Source: JBOFFC01 sp051648405 (GTDB taxonomy: Bacteria > Planctomycetota > Planctomycetia > Pirellulales > Lacipirellulaceae). Taken from it: a stretch of DNA of 29,828 nucleotides. Position 1 is the stretch's first letter. Each line of letters starts with the position of its first letter. The position numbers and the translations under genes were made by a program. Below, piece after piece: positions 22,967 through 29,828 of this stretch. The DNA is taken from the NCBI GenBank assembly GCA_051648405.1, contig JBOFFC010000166.1, forward strand, positions 1-29,828. The letters are read 5' to 3'. The notes under the pieces were generated by a model, which saw only the letters and a list, made by a program, of their open reading frames with translations, was not told where the DNA came from and ran no database searches.

Positions 22967-23092
22967 GACGGCGACCCGGGGGGCGAAGCTTGGCGGAGGC
23001 TAGCGACCCCGAATCTACCGCTCGCTTGCTGCCCCCTCAACCAAGACGCTAACGTCGGAGGCCCACGGTGCGAGATCCCGCGGCGCCGCGCC

Positions 23093-24595
23093 TCAATCGG
23101 CGGTCGCTTCGTCGCGGCGTTCTTGCCAGTAGATGGCGGCGACCGCGTACTCGTCGGCGGCCTTCTCACTGAACCGAGCCTTGGCGGCGTTCAGCCACGT
23201 GACGAAGAAGTCGCAAGCGCGGCGACTGACCCGTGGGGCGCCGTCGGCGCTGTCAACGCGCCACGCCCCGCTGAGGGCCAGTTGGTAGCGGTCCGATCGC
23301 TCGGTCACCGCGCGCACGACGAGCCAGCCCGGCTCGCGGAACACCACCTCGGGCAAGCGGCCCCCCTCCTTCACCCAGTCCCCGAGCGGCACGTTGGCGG
23401 CGCGCTTGCCGTTTTGGATCAGCTCTAGGTACTCGACCTTGTCGCGCGTCGCCAGGTCGAGGCTGACCAGCAGCTCGCAGCGCCCCGAGCCGTCGAGGGG
23501 GAAGGCCTCGCCCGGGGGCTCGCCCCCTGCGCGCGGCCGGAGCAGGGGCCCGTTCGTCACCACGACCCCCCCCCCGGCGACGGCTTCCCACCACGGCGCG
23601 CGGCGCTCGCCCGGCTTGCCCGTGTAGACGAGCGTGCGACCCACCCCCATCGGCTCTTCGTTGAGTCCCGACCCACTCCCGGCGAGCGGCGGGAGGTCGA
23701 AGCCCGCTTCAAGCGTCTGGAACCAGACGTGCTCGCCCCAACGGCCACGCCCCTGGTTTCCCTGGAACGCGGTCCCCTGCGCGCGGTAGCCCGCTTCGTC
23801 GGCCTCGGCGAGGAACGGCGACTCGGCGCCCCCGTCGATCACCAGCAACCCATCGACGACGCCGTGAGCCAGCCACAGCGGAAGTTCGAACGAGCTGGCC
23901 GCGGCGACCACCTTCCAGCCAGCGTCGCGCGCCTGCTTGAGGAACTCGACGGTGGGCTCACTCACCACCGGGATGTCGGTTGCTACAAGCTTGTCGGTCG
24001 GGTCGATCAGCCAAACGACGCCCCGCTCGTCGCGCCACAGGCCGCTCGAGCCGAGCGTCGCCTTGGGCCCGGTACCGCGGGGAAACGCGTCCCAGCCGCC
24101 GTCGCGCCAAGTGACCGCCACCGTTGGCGTGTGGGCGAGCGCCTCGACGCGTGTGATCAGCGGCCGATCGACGGCCGGTCGGGCGGACTGCACGTCGGCG
24201 CAGACCCAACCCTCGTCGGCGAGCGTGGCGAACCGGCGGGGCTCGACACGTTTCTCGTCGCTGGCGTGCCGCGTGATCTCGAAGTGACCGGCCTGCGTGC
24301 GGTACTCGGGGCCGGCGTCGATCGCGAACCGATAAGCCCCCACGCGCAGGCCGAGGGTCGCCTCTCCCTCGATGTAGCAGTGGTCCCCCAGCCGCGAGAG
24401 GCCCCAGCCCGCCGCGGGGACGTCGCGCTCCCGCTGATCGACCAGGCGCATGCGCGCCGCGATCGGCTGCTGCGTGTCGGCATCGACGACCTCGACGCGC
24501 AACTCGCCGTCCGGCCGCCGACCGACGGCGGGGGCCGTCAGCAAGCCGAAAAGCAGCAGCGCCACCACGATCGAAAGGGTAGGGGAGAGCCTCAT
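23093..24595 (-). CDS. Secreted protein resembling CehA/McbA-type metallohydrolases, lacking the His motif
   Basis: 500 residues from the ATG at 24593-24595, with a signal peptide (MRLSPTLSIVVALLLFGLLT, cut near APAVG). An N-terminal beta domain opens ELRVEVVDADTQQPIAARMR, then RRFATLADEGWVCADVQSAR. In planctomycete CehA/McbA-like proteins, as I recall them, the equivalent stretch reads EGW-x-GDLHVHRP, where the HxH binds metal. Here it is ADVQSARP (133-140), so that site is lost. Later parts (GVVVTNGPLLRP) also resemble PHP-like proteins. It is probably a non-catalytic relative exported from the cytoplasm. It is divergent from the DnaJ-like gene. Confidence 0.7.
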   Translation of the reverse strand: MRLSPTLSIVVALLLFGLLTAPAVGRRPDGELRVEVVDADTQQPIAARMRLVDQRERDVPAAGWGLSRLGDHCYIEGEATLGLRVGAYRFAIDAGPEYRTQAGHFEITRHASDEKRVEPRRFATLADEGWVCADVQSARPAVDRPLITRVEALAHTPTVAVTWRDGGWDAFPRGTGPKATLGSSGLWRDERGVVWLIDPTDKLVATDIPVVSEPTVEFLKQARDAGWKVVAAASSFELPLWLAHGVVDGLLVIDGGAESPFLAEADEAGYRAQGTAFQGNQGRGRWGEHVWFQTLEAGFDLPPLAGSGSGLNEEPMGVGRTLVYTGKPGERRAPWWEAVAGGGVVVTNGPLLRPRAGGEPPGEAFPLDGSGRCELLVSLDLATRDKVEYLELIQNGKRAANVPLGDWVKEGGRLPEVVFREPGWLVVRAVTERSDRYQLALSGAWRVDSADGAPRVSRRACDFFVTWLNAAKARFSEKAADEYAVAAIYWQERRDEATAD

Positions 24596-24706
24596 GCGTA
24601 CTGTTTCCCGCGGTTCGATCCCGTACCCCACCACGCGACGCGGCGGCCGCCCCTCGAGCACCCCAGCGTAACCCGCGGCTCCCCACCACAAAGCCCCTTC
24701 GGTCGA

Positions 24707-24712
24707 TACAAT
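24707..24712 (+). promoter_or_regulatory. Candidate -10 box for the DnaJ-like gene
   Basis: TACAAT matches the sigma70 -10 consensus at five of six positions and lies 70 bp before the ATG at 24782. No -35 is visible at the usual distance, so the call rests on the hexamer alone. Confidence 0.35.
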
Positions 24713-24781
24713 GCGGTCTTGCCCCGGGGCCTGGCTGACGCCTTGGGTGAACCCTCGGGACCCCGCTCCGTAGCGACGCGT

Positions 24782-25753
24782 ATGGCTAACGACTACTACG
24801 CGACGCTCGGCGTGACGCGGGAGGCCACCGACGAGGAGATCCGCAAGGCGTACCGCGACCTGGCGCGGAAGCACCACCCGGACCTCAACCCGGACAACCC
24901 GAAGGCGAAGCAGAAATTCCAAGAGGTGCAGGTCGCTTTCGAGGTCCTGAACGACCCCAAGAAGCGTGAGCAGTACGACCGCTTCGGGTCGGCGTTCGAC
25001 CCGTCCCGCGGCGCGGGGGCTTGGCCCCCGGGGGGCCAGACGTGGGGCTCGGGTCCCGCGGGGGCGTCGGGCGAGGGAGCGGCGTTCGAGTTCGACCTTG
25101 GGGACCTGTTCGGCGGTGCGTCGCGGCCGTCGGGAGGGGGGGGAGCGTTCGCCGACTTGTTCAAGCAGTTCGGCGGGGGCGCCCGCCCGCGCCCCGCGCC
25201 GGCGACGCGCGGAGGGGACATCGTCCACGAGATCAGCGTCTCGTTCGCGACGGCCGTCGCCGGGGGTGAAGTCGCGCTAACGGTCGAGCGCGGCTCGGGA
25301 AAGCCGGAAGAAATCCAGGTAAAGGTCCCCGCCGGGATCGAGGACGGTCGCAAGATCCGTCTGCGAGGGCAGGGGAACCCCGGCGCGCGGGGGGCGGTGG
25401 CGGGTGATATTTTGCTCACCGTGCGCGTGGCGCCCCACCCGTGGTTTCGGCGGCGCGGCGAGCGGCTCGAGGTGACGGTCCCCGTGACGATCGCCGAGGC
25501 GATGCGCGGCGCAAAGATCGACCTGCCGACCCCCAAAGGGACGATCACCCTCACGATCCCCGCCGGCGCCACCAGCGGCCAGACGCTTCGCGTCCGCGGG
25601 CACGGCGTGCAGTGGCAGGGAAAACCACCGGGGGACCTGTTCGCCGAGGTCCAGGTCGCGCTCCCCGCGGACCCGAGCGCCGACGACCGCGAGGCGCTCG
25701 CCGCGATTTCCGATCGCTACCCGCAGTCCCCCCGCGCGAAGCTCGCCTGGTGA
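24782..25753 (+). CDS. DnaJ-like cochaperone (CbpA type)
   Basis: 323 residues from the ATG at 24782. The J domain covers about 4-70: DYYATLGVTREATDEEIRKA, then HPD in the motif KHHPDLNPDNPKAKQKFQEV and ending NDPKKREQYDRFG. A Gly/Phe-rich linker follows (residues 75-140). There is no CxxCxGxG zinc finger, so this is a type II, CbpA-like protein rather than canonical DnaJ. The C-terminal domain has VKVPAGIEDGRKIRLRGQG and a second substrate-binding half (TIPAGATSGQTLRVRGHGVQ). It would stimulate Hsp70 ATPase and deliver clients. The following small membrane-protein gene begins 34 bp later. Confidence 0.93.
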   Translation: MANDYYATLGVTREATDEEIRKAYRDLARKHHPDLNPDNPKAKQKFQEVQVAFEVLNDPKKREQYDRFGSAFDPSRGAGAWPPGGQTWGSGPAGASGEGAAFEFDLGDLFGGASRPSGGGGAFADLFKQFGGGARPRPAPATRGGDIVHEISVSFATAVAGGEVALTVERGSGKPEEIQVKVPAGIEDGRKIRLRGQGNPGARGAVAGDILLTVRVAPHPWFRRRGERLEVTVPVTIAEAMRGAKIDLPTPKGTITLTIPAGATSGQTLRVRGHGVQWQGKPPGDLFAEVQVALPADPSADDREALAAISDRYPQSPRAKLAW

Positions 25754-25787
25754 CCCCAACGGCTGGCGCTTCGCCGCGCTACGAACC

Positions 25788-26075
25788 ATGAACCCGCTCG
25801 AAGACCCGCCGACTCGCGCGTCGCTCGCCATGGCCCTGTTGGCGCTCGTGCTTGTGGCGATGCTGCTGGTTGGGCTCGCGATGTGGGGCGCGCGGTGGGC
25901 GCGGCGCTGGGGGGGTGACCTCCGCAAGCCGCTCCCCGAACGCCCGCGACTGCGCCCCGAACACACGCCGCCGGTGCGCTTCGCTCCCACTGGGGCGGAC
26001 GCCCCCGGTCGCGACGCGGCCGACACGACCGTCGAAACGTCGAGCGGCAAGACGAGCCCGGGAGCCCCCTCATAG
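25788..26075 (+). CDS. Small single-span membrane protein
   Basis: 95 residues: a short N-terminal tail, one membrane segment (about 12-35, MALLALVLVAMLLVGLAMWG), then an Arg/Pro-rich charged tail. No family is recognised. The gene ends with a TAG that overlaps the apparent ATA start of rnpA as ATAG. Its place just before rnpA-yidD suggests co-transcription with the RNase P protein and the YidD membrane-insertion factor; in many bacteria that place is held by rpmH, which is not seen here. Open-frame quality and composition support it moderately. Confidence 0.6.
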   Translation: MNPLEDPPTRASLAMALLALVLVAMLLVGLAMWGARWARRWGGDLRKPLPERPRLRPEHTPPVRFAPTGADAPGRDAADTTVETSSGKTSPGAPS

Positions 26076-26527
26076 AACCCCAGCCAACCGACGCCCCGTC
26101 GAACGAGTCACAGCCGAGCGCAACGCAGCCGAACGAGCACGACGCCGGCCCCGACCTGCGGTTCCCGAAGCACCTGCGGCTGCGGACGAAGCGCGAGTTC
26201 GACGCGGTGTTCGCCTCCCGCGTGAGCGCCGCCGACGGCGTGCTGCTGGTCTTCGCGGGCGCCAACGAAGTGCGGCACGCGCGGCTGGGGCTCGCCGTTT
26301 CGCGGAAGGTGGGCAACGCCGTCCGGCGCAACCGCTGGAAGCGCGTGCTGCGCGAGGCGTTTCGACTGTCGCAGCACAGTTTGCCGCCAATCGACCTGGT
26401 TTGCCTGCCGCGCTCGCGCGACGTCCCGTCGCTGGCGCTGGTGGCGCCGTCGCTCGCCGCCCTCGCCGAGCGACTCGAGCGGAAGCTGTCGCGTCGCCAG
26501 CAACCACCGCCGGAGCCCGCCCCGTGA
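26072..26527 (+). CDS. rnpA: Ribonuclease P protein component; apparent ATA start
   Basis: The conserved body is clear: LRFPKHLRLRTKREFDAVFA, then RLGLAVSRKVGNAVRRNRWK and RVLREAFR, the RNR signature that contacts P RNA. RnpA supports tRNA 5' maturation. The only canonical start in frame is a GTG at 26207, which would delete the conserved FPKHLRLRTKREFDA segment. No ATG, GTG or TTG occurs between the upstream in-frame stop (25916-25918) and 26207. ATA at 26072 overlaps the previous TAG and has GGAG seven bases upstream, so I use it (151 residues, with a 28-residue Gln/Pro/Asn-rich tail). CTG at 26156 is the main alternative. The stop overlaps the yidD start as GTGA. Confidence 0.88.
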   Translation: MEPQPTDAPSNESQPSATQPNEHDAGPDLRFPKHLRLRTKREFDAVFASRVSAADGVLLVFAGANEVRHARLGLAVSRKVGNAVRRNRWKRVLREAFRLSQHSLPPIDLVCLPRSRDVPSLALVAPSLAALAERLERKLSRRQQPPPEPAP

Positions 26528-26775
26528 TCCCCTGCTGGCGTTTCGTCGTTGCGGCAGGGCGCGACCTGGCCATCGTTGCGCTGGTGGCGGGGGTGCGGTG
26601 CTATCAGGCGATCCTGAGCCCGCTGCTCGGCCCCTCGTGCCGCTTCACGCCAACGTGCAGCCAGTACGCGATCGACGCCGTGCGCCGCCACGGGCCGCTT
26701 GCGGGCTCGTGGCGGGCACTCCACCGCATCGCCCGGTGCCACCCCTGGTCCCGCGGCGGGCACGACCCGGCGTAA
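26524..26775 (+). CDS. yidD: Membrane protein insertion efficiency factor YidD
   Basis: 83 residues starting at GTG 26524, four bases overlapping rnpA. The family core is complete: CYQAILSPLLGPSCRFTPTC, then SQYAIDAVRRHGPLAGSWRA and RIARCHPWSRGGHDPA, with the conserved Cys and the PWxxGGxDP ending. YidD is a small inner-membrane-associated protein that helps YidC insert proteins. It usually lies between rnpA and yidC; yidC is not here, as the next gene is the FlgI-like lipoprotein. Translation is probably coupled to rnpA through the overlap. Confidence 0.93.
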   Translation: MIPCWRFVVAAGRDLAIVALVAGVRCYQAILSPLLGPSCRFTPTCSQYAIDAVRRHGPLAGSWRALHRIARCHPWSRGGHDPA

Positions 26776-26926
26776 TGGCATTCCGGCGCCGCTTGGCCCG
26801 CCTTGCGGCGGTTCCGGGGTCCCCCTATTCTCCCGCCGCGCCCACCGCCGCAGGAGGCCTCCTGCGCGCGGCAAGCACGACCCACGGACGGGTCGAGAGC
26901 GCGCCCTCACGACGGAGCGCACAAGG

Positions 26927-28747
26927 ATGAGTCGTCAAACCCGGACCGCCGCCCGCTGGCACACCGCTGGTGCGCTGTGTTGCCTAGCGATCGCGACCTT
27001 CGCGGTGTCGGGCTGCGCGCTCCCCGTCCTGCCGGGCCTGAAGTCCGACAAGGGGGCCGAGGACAAACTCGACGAGCTCGCCGACAACGACTCCGACACG
27101 GCCGGCGAGCCCTCGACGACCACACCGCTGGTCTCGAAGTACGCGTTCCCGTACGGCCTCAACTACGTAAAGGTCGAGGCCGTCGCGCTGGCGACCGGCC
27201 TGGCGGGAACCGGGGAAGACCCCCCCTGGACGCCGCAGCGCGCCGCGCTGCTCGACGAGATGGCCCGCCGCAACGTGGAGAATCCCAACGAGGTCCTCGC
27301 GTCGCTCGACACGGCGATCGTGCTGTTGCGGGCGTTCCTCCCGCCGGGTGTGCAGAAGGGGGACCGCTTCGACGTCGAGGTCCGAACCCCAACCCGCAGC
27401 GAGACGACGAGCCTCCGCAACGGCTGGGTGATGGAAGCCCGGATGACCGAGCTCGCGGTGCTCGACCAGCAGATCCGGCAGGGGAGCGTGCTGGGCCTCG
27501 CCGAGGGGCCCGTGCTCGTCGACCCGTCGGCGACCGGCGAGGACGACGTGGCGATGGCGACGCGTGGCCGGGTCCTCGGCGGTGGCGTCGCGCTCAAGTC
27601 GCGGCCGCTCGGCCTCGTGATCAGCCAGGACCATCGCTCGGTCCGCATGTCGCAGTCGATCGCCAAGGCGATCAACGACCGCTTCACCCGCAAGGACGGC
27701 GCGCGGAAGGTGGGCGTCGCCGAGGCGAAGACCGACGAGTTCATCGAGCTCCAACTGCACGACCGCTACAAGAACAACATCACGCGCTACGTCCGCGTCG
27801 TGCGGAACGTCGCGGTCCGCGAGACGCCGTCGGCGACGCAGGACCGCCTAGCCCTGCTCGAGAGGCAACTGCTCGCCCCGCTGACCGCTTCGACCGCCGC
27901 CCTGCGGCTCGAGGCCATCGGCGGAGAGTCGGCTATCGAGAAGCTGCTGGTGGGCCTCGCGGCGCCCGACGCCGAGGTCCGCTTCTACTCGGCCGAGGCG
28001 CTCGCCTACCTCGACCAAACGGCCGGCGTCGAGGCGCTGGCGAAGTCGGCCCGCGACGAGCCCGCGTTCCGCGTCCACGCCCTCGCCGCCCTCTCGGCGA
28101 TGGACGACGTCACGGCGTACGAAGCGCTGCGGTCGCTCCTCGCCAGCCAGAGCAACGAGACCCGATACGGCGCGTTCCGTGCCCTCTGGGCGATGAACGA
28201 AGAGGACCCGATGATCCGCGGCGAACGGCTCGGCGGACAGTTCGGCTACCACGTGCTCGACGTCGAAGGGCCGACGATGATCCACGCCACGCGCAGCGAC
28301 CGGCCCGAGCTCGTGATGTTCGGCAAGGGACAAAAATTCAAGCTGCCGCTGGTGCTCGACGCGGGACGCGACGTCCTCGTGAACGGCCTGACGGGGGACG
28401 AAGTCGTCGTCAGCCGCTTCGCGACCGGCCAGGCGACCGAGAAGCGTGTCGTCTCGACCGACGTCGATGAGGTCGTGCGGGCGATCGTCGAGCTCGGGGG
28501 CGCCTACCCCGACGTCGTCCAGGCGCTGCAACAAGCCAAGAACGACGGCGCGCTCGAAGGGCGCTTCGCCGTCGATGCGCTGCCGCAGTACGGGCGCGGT
28601 TACGACCGCGCCGAGCAAGCGGGCGACGGCTCCAAGGAAGCAAAGGACGAGCCGGTCGATGCCGCCGAACGCGGCGCTGTCGAGCCGGGTGTCGGCTCGT
28701 ACCGCGTCGGCACGCCGCTCCCCGACTTGTTCTCGCGTCCCAAGTAG
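26927..28747 (+). CDS. FlgI-like lipoprotein with HEAT-like repeats
   Basis: 606 residues from the ATG at 26927; GGAG lies nine bases upstream. A lipoprotein signal ends AVSGC at Cys30. Residues about 75-280 resemble the flagellar P-ring protein FlgI: LATGLAGTGEDPPW, AFLPPGVQKGDRFDVEVRTP, SLRNGWVMEARM, LGLAEGPVLV and MSQSIAKAIND match FlgI in order. Residues about 320-430 form HEAT-like helical repeats (LLVGLAAPDAEVRFYSAEAL, LAKSARDEPAFRVHALAALS). The C-terminus is charged. The protein is probably envelope-bound. No other flagellar gene is in the window, so it may have a role outside the flagellum. It is followed after 74 bp by smc. Confidence 0.82.
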   Translation: MSRQTRTAARWHTAGALCCLAIATFAVSGCALPVLPGLKSDKGAEDKLDELADNDSDTAGEPSTTTPLVSKYAFPYGLNYVKVEAVALATGLAGTGEDPPWTPQRAALLDEMARRNVENPNEVLASLDTAIVLLRAFLPPGVQKGDRFDVEVRTPTRSETTSLRNGWVMEARMTELAVLDQQIRQGSVLGLAEGPVLVDPSATGEDDVAMATRGRVLGGGVALKSRPLGLVISQDHRSVRMSQSIAKAINDRFTRKDGARKVGVAEAKTDEFIELQLHDRYKNNITRYVRVVRNVAVRETPSATQDRLALLERQLLAPLTASTAALRLEAIGGESAIEKLLVGLAAPDAEVRFYSAEALAYLDQTAGVEALAKSARDEPAFRVHALAALSAMDDVTAYEALRSLLASQSNETRYGAFRALWAMNEEDPMIRGERLGGQFGYHVLDVEGPTMIHATRSDRPELVMFGKGQKFKLPLVLDAGRDVLVNGLTGDEVVVSRFATGQATEKRVVSTDVDEVVRAIVELGGAYPDVVQALQQAKNDGALEGRFAVDALPQYGRGYDRAEQAGDGSKEAKDEPVDAAERGAVEPGVGSYRVGTPLPDLFSRPK

Positions 28748-28821
28748 CTTCGCGCGCGGGCGATGCCCCGCCCCAGGGGGGGGATCCGACTCCCGCGGCC
28801 CACGGAACGACGCGGAAGCCC

Positions 28822-29828
28822 ATGCTCAAGTCGCTGGAACTCGCCGGCTTCAAGAGCTTCGCCGACAAGACGCGGCTGGAGTTCCCCTCCGGGGTGACTG
28901 CCGTCGTCGGCCCGAACGGGTCGGGCAAGTCGAACGTCGTCGATGCGATCAAGTGGGTGCTCGGCTCACAGCGCCCCAGCAGCCTCCGCGGCAAGGAGAT
29001 GACCGACGTCATCTTCAACGGCGCCGCCGGGCGAAGGCCGCTGAACTCGGCCGAGGTGACGCTCGAGTTCGACAACCCCGAGCCGGTCGATGGCGGACGA
29101 CGGCTCTTCGACCTCGACGAGACGGTGGTGCGCTTCACGCGCCGCGTGTACCGCAGCGGCGAAGCCGAGTACCTGGTGAACGGTCGCCCGGCGCGGCTCC
29201 GCGACTTCCGCGAGCTGCTGGCCGGCACCGGCGTGGGGGAGGGGGGGTACAGCATCATCGAACAGGGGCGCGTCGATGCGGCCCTGCAAGCCTCGCCGCT
29301 CGAACGGCGGAAGCTGTTCGAGGAGGCGGCGGGCATCAGCCGCTTCCGCCTCAAGAAGCAGGAGGCCGCCAAACGCCTCGAGCGGGTCGATCAGAACCTG
29401 CTGCGTCTTTCCGACATCGTCGAGGAGGTCGAGGGGCGCCTCAAACGCGTCCGCTCACAGGCCGGCAAGGCGCAGCGCTACCGCGACGCGTCGGCCCGCC
29501 TGCGCGAGGCCCGCACCAGCCTGGGGGTCGCCGAGTGGCGCACGCTCGGCGCCGAGTGGACGCGGCTCGACCAACAGCACCGGTCGCTCGCCGAGCGACT
29601 CGACGTCGCGCGACGGCAACTCGAGCAGCAAGAGACGCGGCTCGCGGAGATGGGGGGGGACGCCGCCCCCCCGGACCGCTCGCTCCGCGAAGCCGAGGGG
29701 CAGTTCGCCAAGGCCCGCGAGCGGATCGCCCGCGACGAGGCGCTCGTCGAGCACGAGCGCCGTCGCCGCGCCGAGCTCGCCGTGCGAATCGAACGGGGGC
29801 TCGTGCGCGTCACGGCGGCCCGTCGGTC
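28822..29828 (+). CDS. smc: Chromosome segregation protein SMC, N-terminal part
   Basis: The frame is open from the ATG at 28822 to the end of the window (335 residues). The head begins MLKSLELAGFKSFADKTRLE with Walker A GPNGSGKSNVVDAIKWVLG. Next come FNGAAGRRPLNSAEVTLEFD and EYLVNGRPARLRDFRELLAG, then EGGYSIIEQGRVDAALQASP, the SMC motif before the coiled coil. After about residue 165 it turns into charged heptads (EEAAGISRFRLKKQEAAKRL onward), the start of the coiled-coil arm. SMC condenses and segregates chromosomes as an ATPase dimer. The gene is cut by the window edge, so the hinge and C-terminal head are not seen. Confidence 0.96.
   Translation, partial: MLKSLELAGFKSFADKTRLEFPSGVTAVVGPNGSGKSNVVDAIKWVLGSQRPSSLRGKEMTDVIFNGAAGRRPLNSAEVTLEFDNPEPVDGGRRLFDLDETVVRFTRRVYRSGEAEYLVNGRPARLRDFRELLAGTGVGEGGYSIIEQGRVDAALQASPLERRKLFEEAAGISRFRLKKQEAAKRLERVDQNLLRLSDIVEEVEGRLKRVRSQAGKAQRYRDASARLREARTSLGVAEWRTLGAEWTRLDQQHRSLAERLDVARRQLEQQETRLAEMGGDAAPPDRSLREAEGQFAKARERIARDEALVEHERRRRAELAVRIERGLVRVTAARR

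Noticed and set aside
22049..23428. 459-codon plus-strand frame across the lipase and the start of the next gap
   Set aside because: Antisense to a clear class 3 lipase; no domain or start signal.
25852..26523. Long plus-strand frame leading into yidD
   Set aside because: It overlaps the small membrane protein and rnpA in a different frame and is Arg/Ala-rich; only the yidD part from the GTG at 26524 matches a family.
26207..26527. GTG at 26207 as the rnpA start
   Set aside because: It would remove the conserved FPKHLRLRTKREFDA region of RnpA.

Overview
The window reads as a GC-rich chromosomal segment of a planctomycete, most likely order Pirellulales. The signs are a DUF1559 pseudopilin coupled to a small carboxypeptidase-regulatory-like lipoprotein, a secreted PQQ-type beta-propeller beginning WPEFRGPGG, a tail-anchored Ser/Thr kinase, a FlgI-like/HEAT lipoprotein next to smc, and several families of short palindromic intergenic repeats. 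This placement is inference from gene content; no rRNA or tRNA is present to test it.

Layout. 1-7000: the C-terminus of a CrtI-like FAD oxidoreductase, a convergent PQQ-propeller gene, a membrane-anchored hypothetical, then a full CrtI-like FAD oxidoreductase followed by FabZ-like and FabI-like genes. Between the oxidoreductase and fabZ sits a 1.4-kb accessory patch (one hypothetical, two DUF433 antitoxin-like genes, one DUF5615 PIN-like toxin) punctuated by three copies of a 46-bp repeat. 7400-10160: a Ser/Thr kinase convergent with an OleA-type thiolase. 10900-12400: a class-I glutamine-amidotransferase-like protein lacking its nucleophile Cys, with a strong terminator, and a PfpI/DJ-1 protein. 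12470-15000: lipoprotein and DUF1559 pair, YbgC-like thioesterase. 15160-18360: tandem-ACT protein, zinc-ribbon membrane protein, HD phosphohydrolase, GspE-N-like repeat protein. 18770-21705: degenerate RNase H-fold protein and GlgB. 21970-24600: class-3 lipase and a secreted protein resembling CehA/McbA metallohydrolases but without the His motif. 24780-29828: DnaJ-like cochaperone, small membrane protein, rnpA, yidD, FlgI-like/HEAT lipoprotein and the start of smc.

How the genes may work together. Lipid-related functions recur (two CrtI-like oxidoreductases, FabZ, FabI, OleA, YbgC thioesterase, lipase), which is compatible with an unusual acyl-chain product, although the genes are not one operon. 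DnaJ, RnpA and YidD are housekeeping functions in protein folding, tRNA 5' processing and membrane-protein insertion.

The most notable new structure is a 150-bp non-autonomous element present twice (15662-15811 and 21761-21910). It has 11-bp perfect terminal inverted repeats, 4-bp flanking target duplications (GTAG and CTAG) and a string of internal hairpins. One copy supplies the stop codon of the gene next to it; the other is nested inside a second repeat family. Other leads are rnpA and one hypothetical gene lacking an ATG/GTG/TTG at the apparent start, and three apparent pseudo-enzymes.
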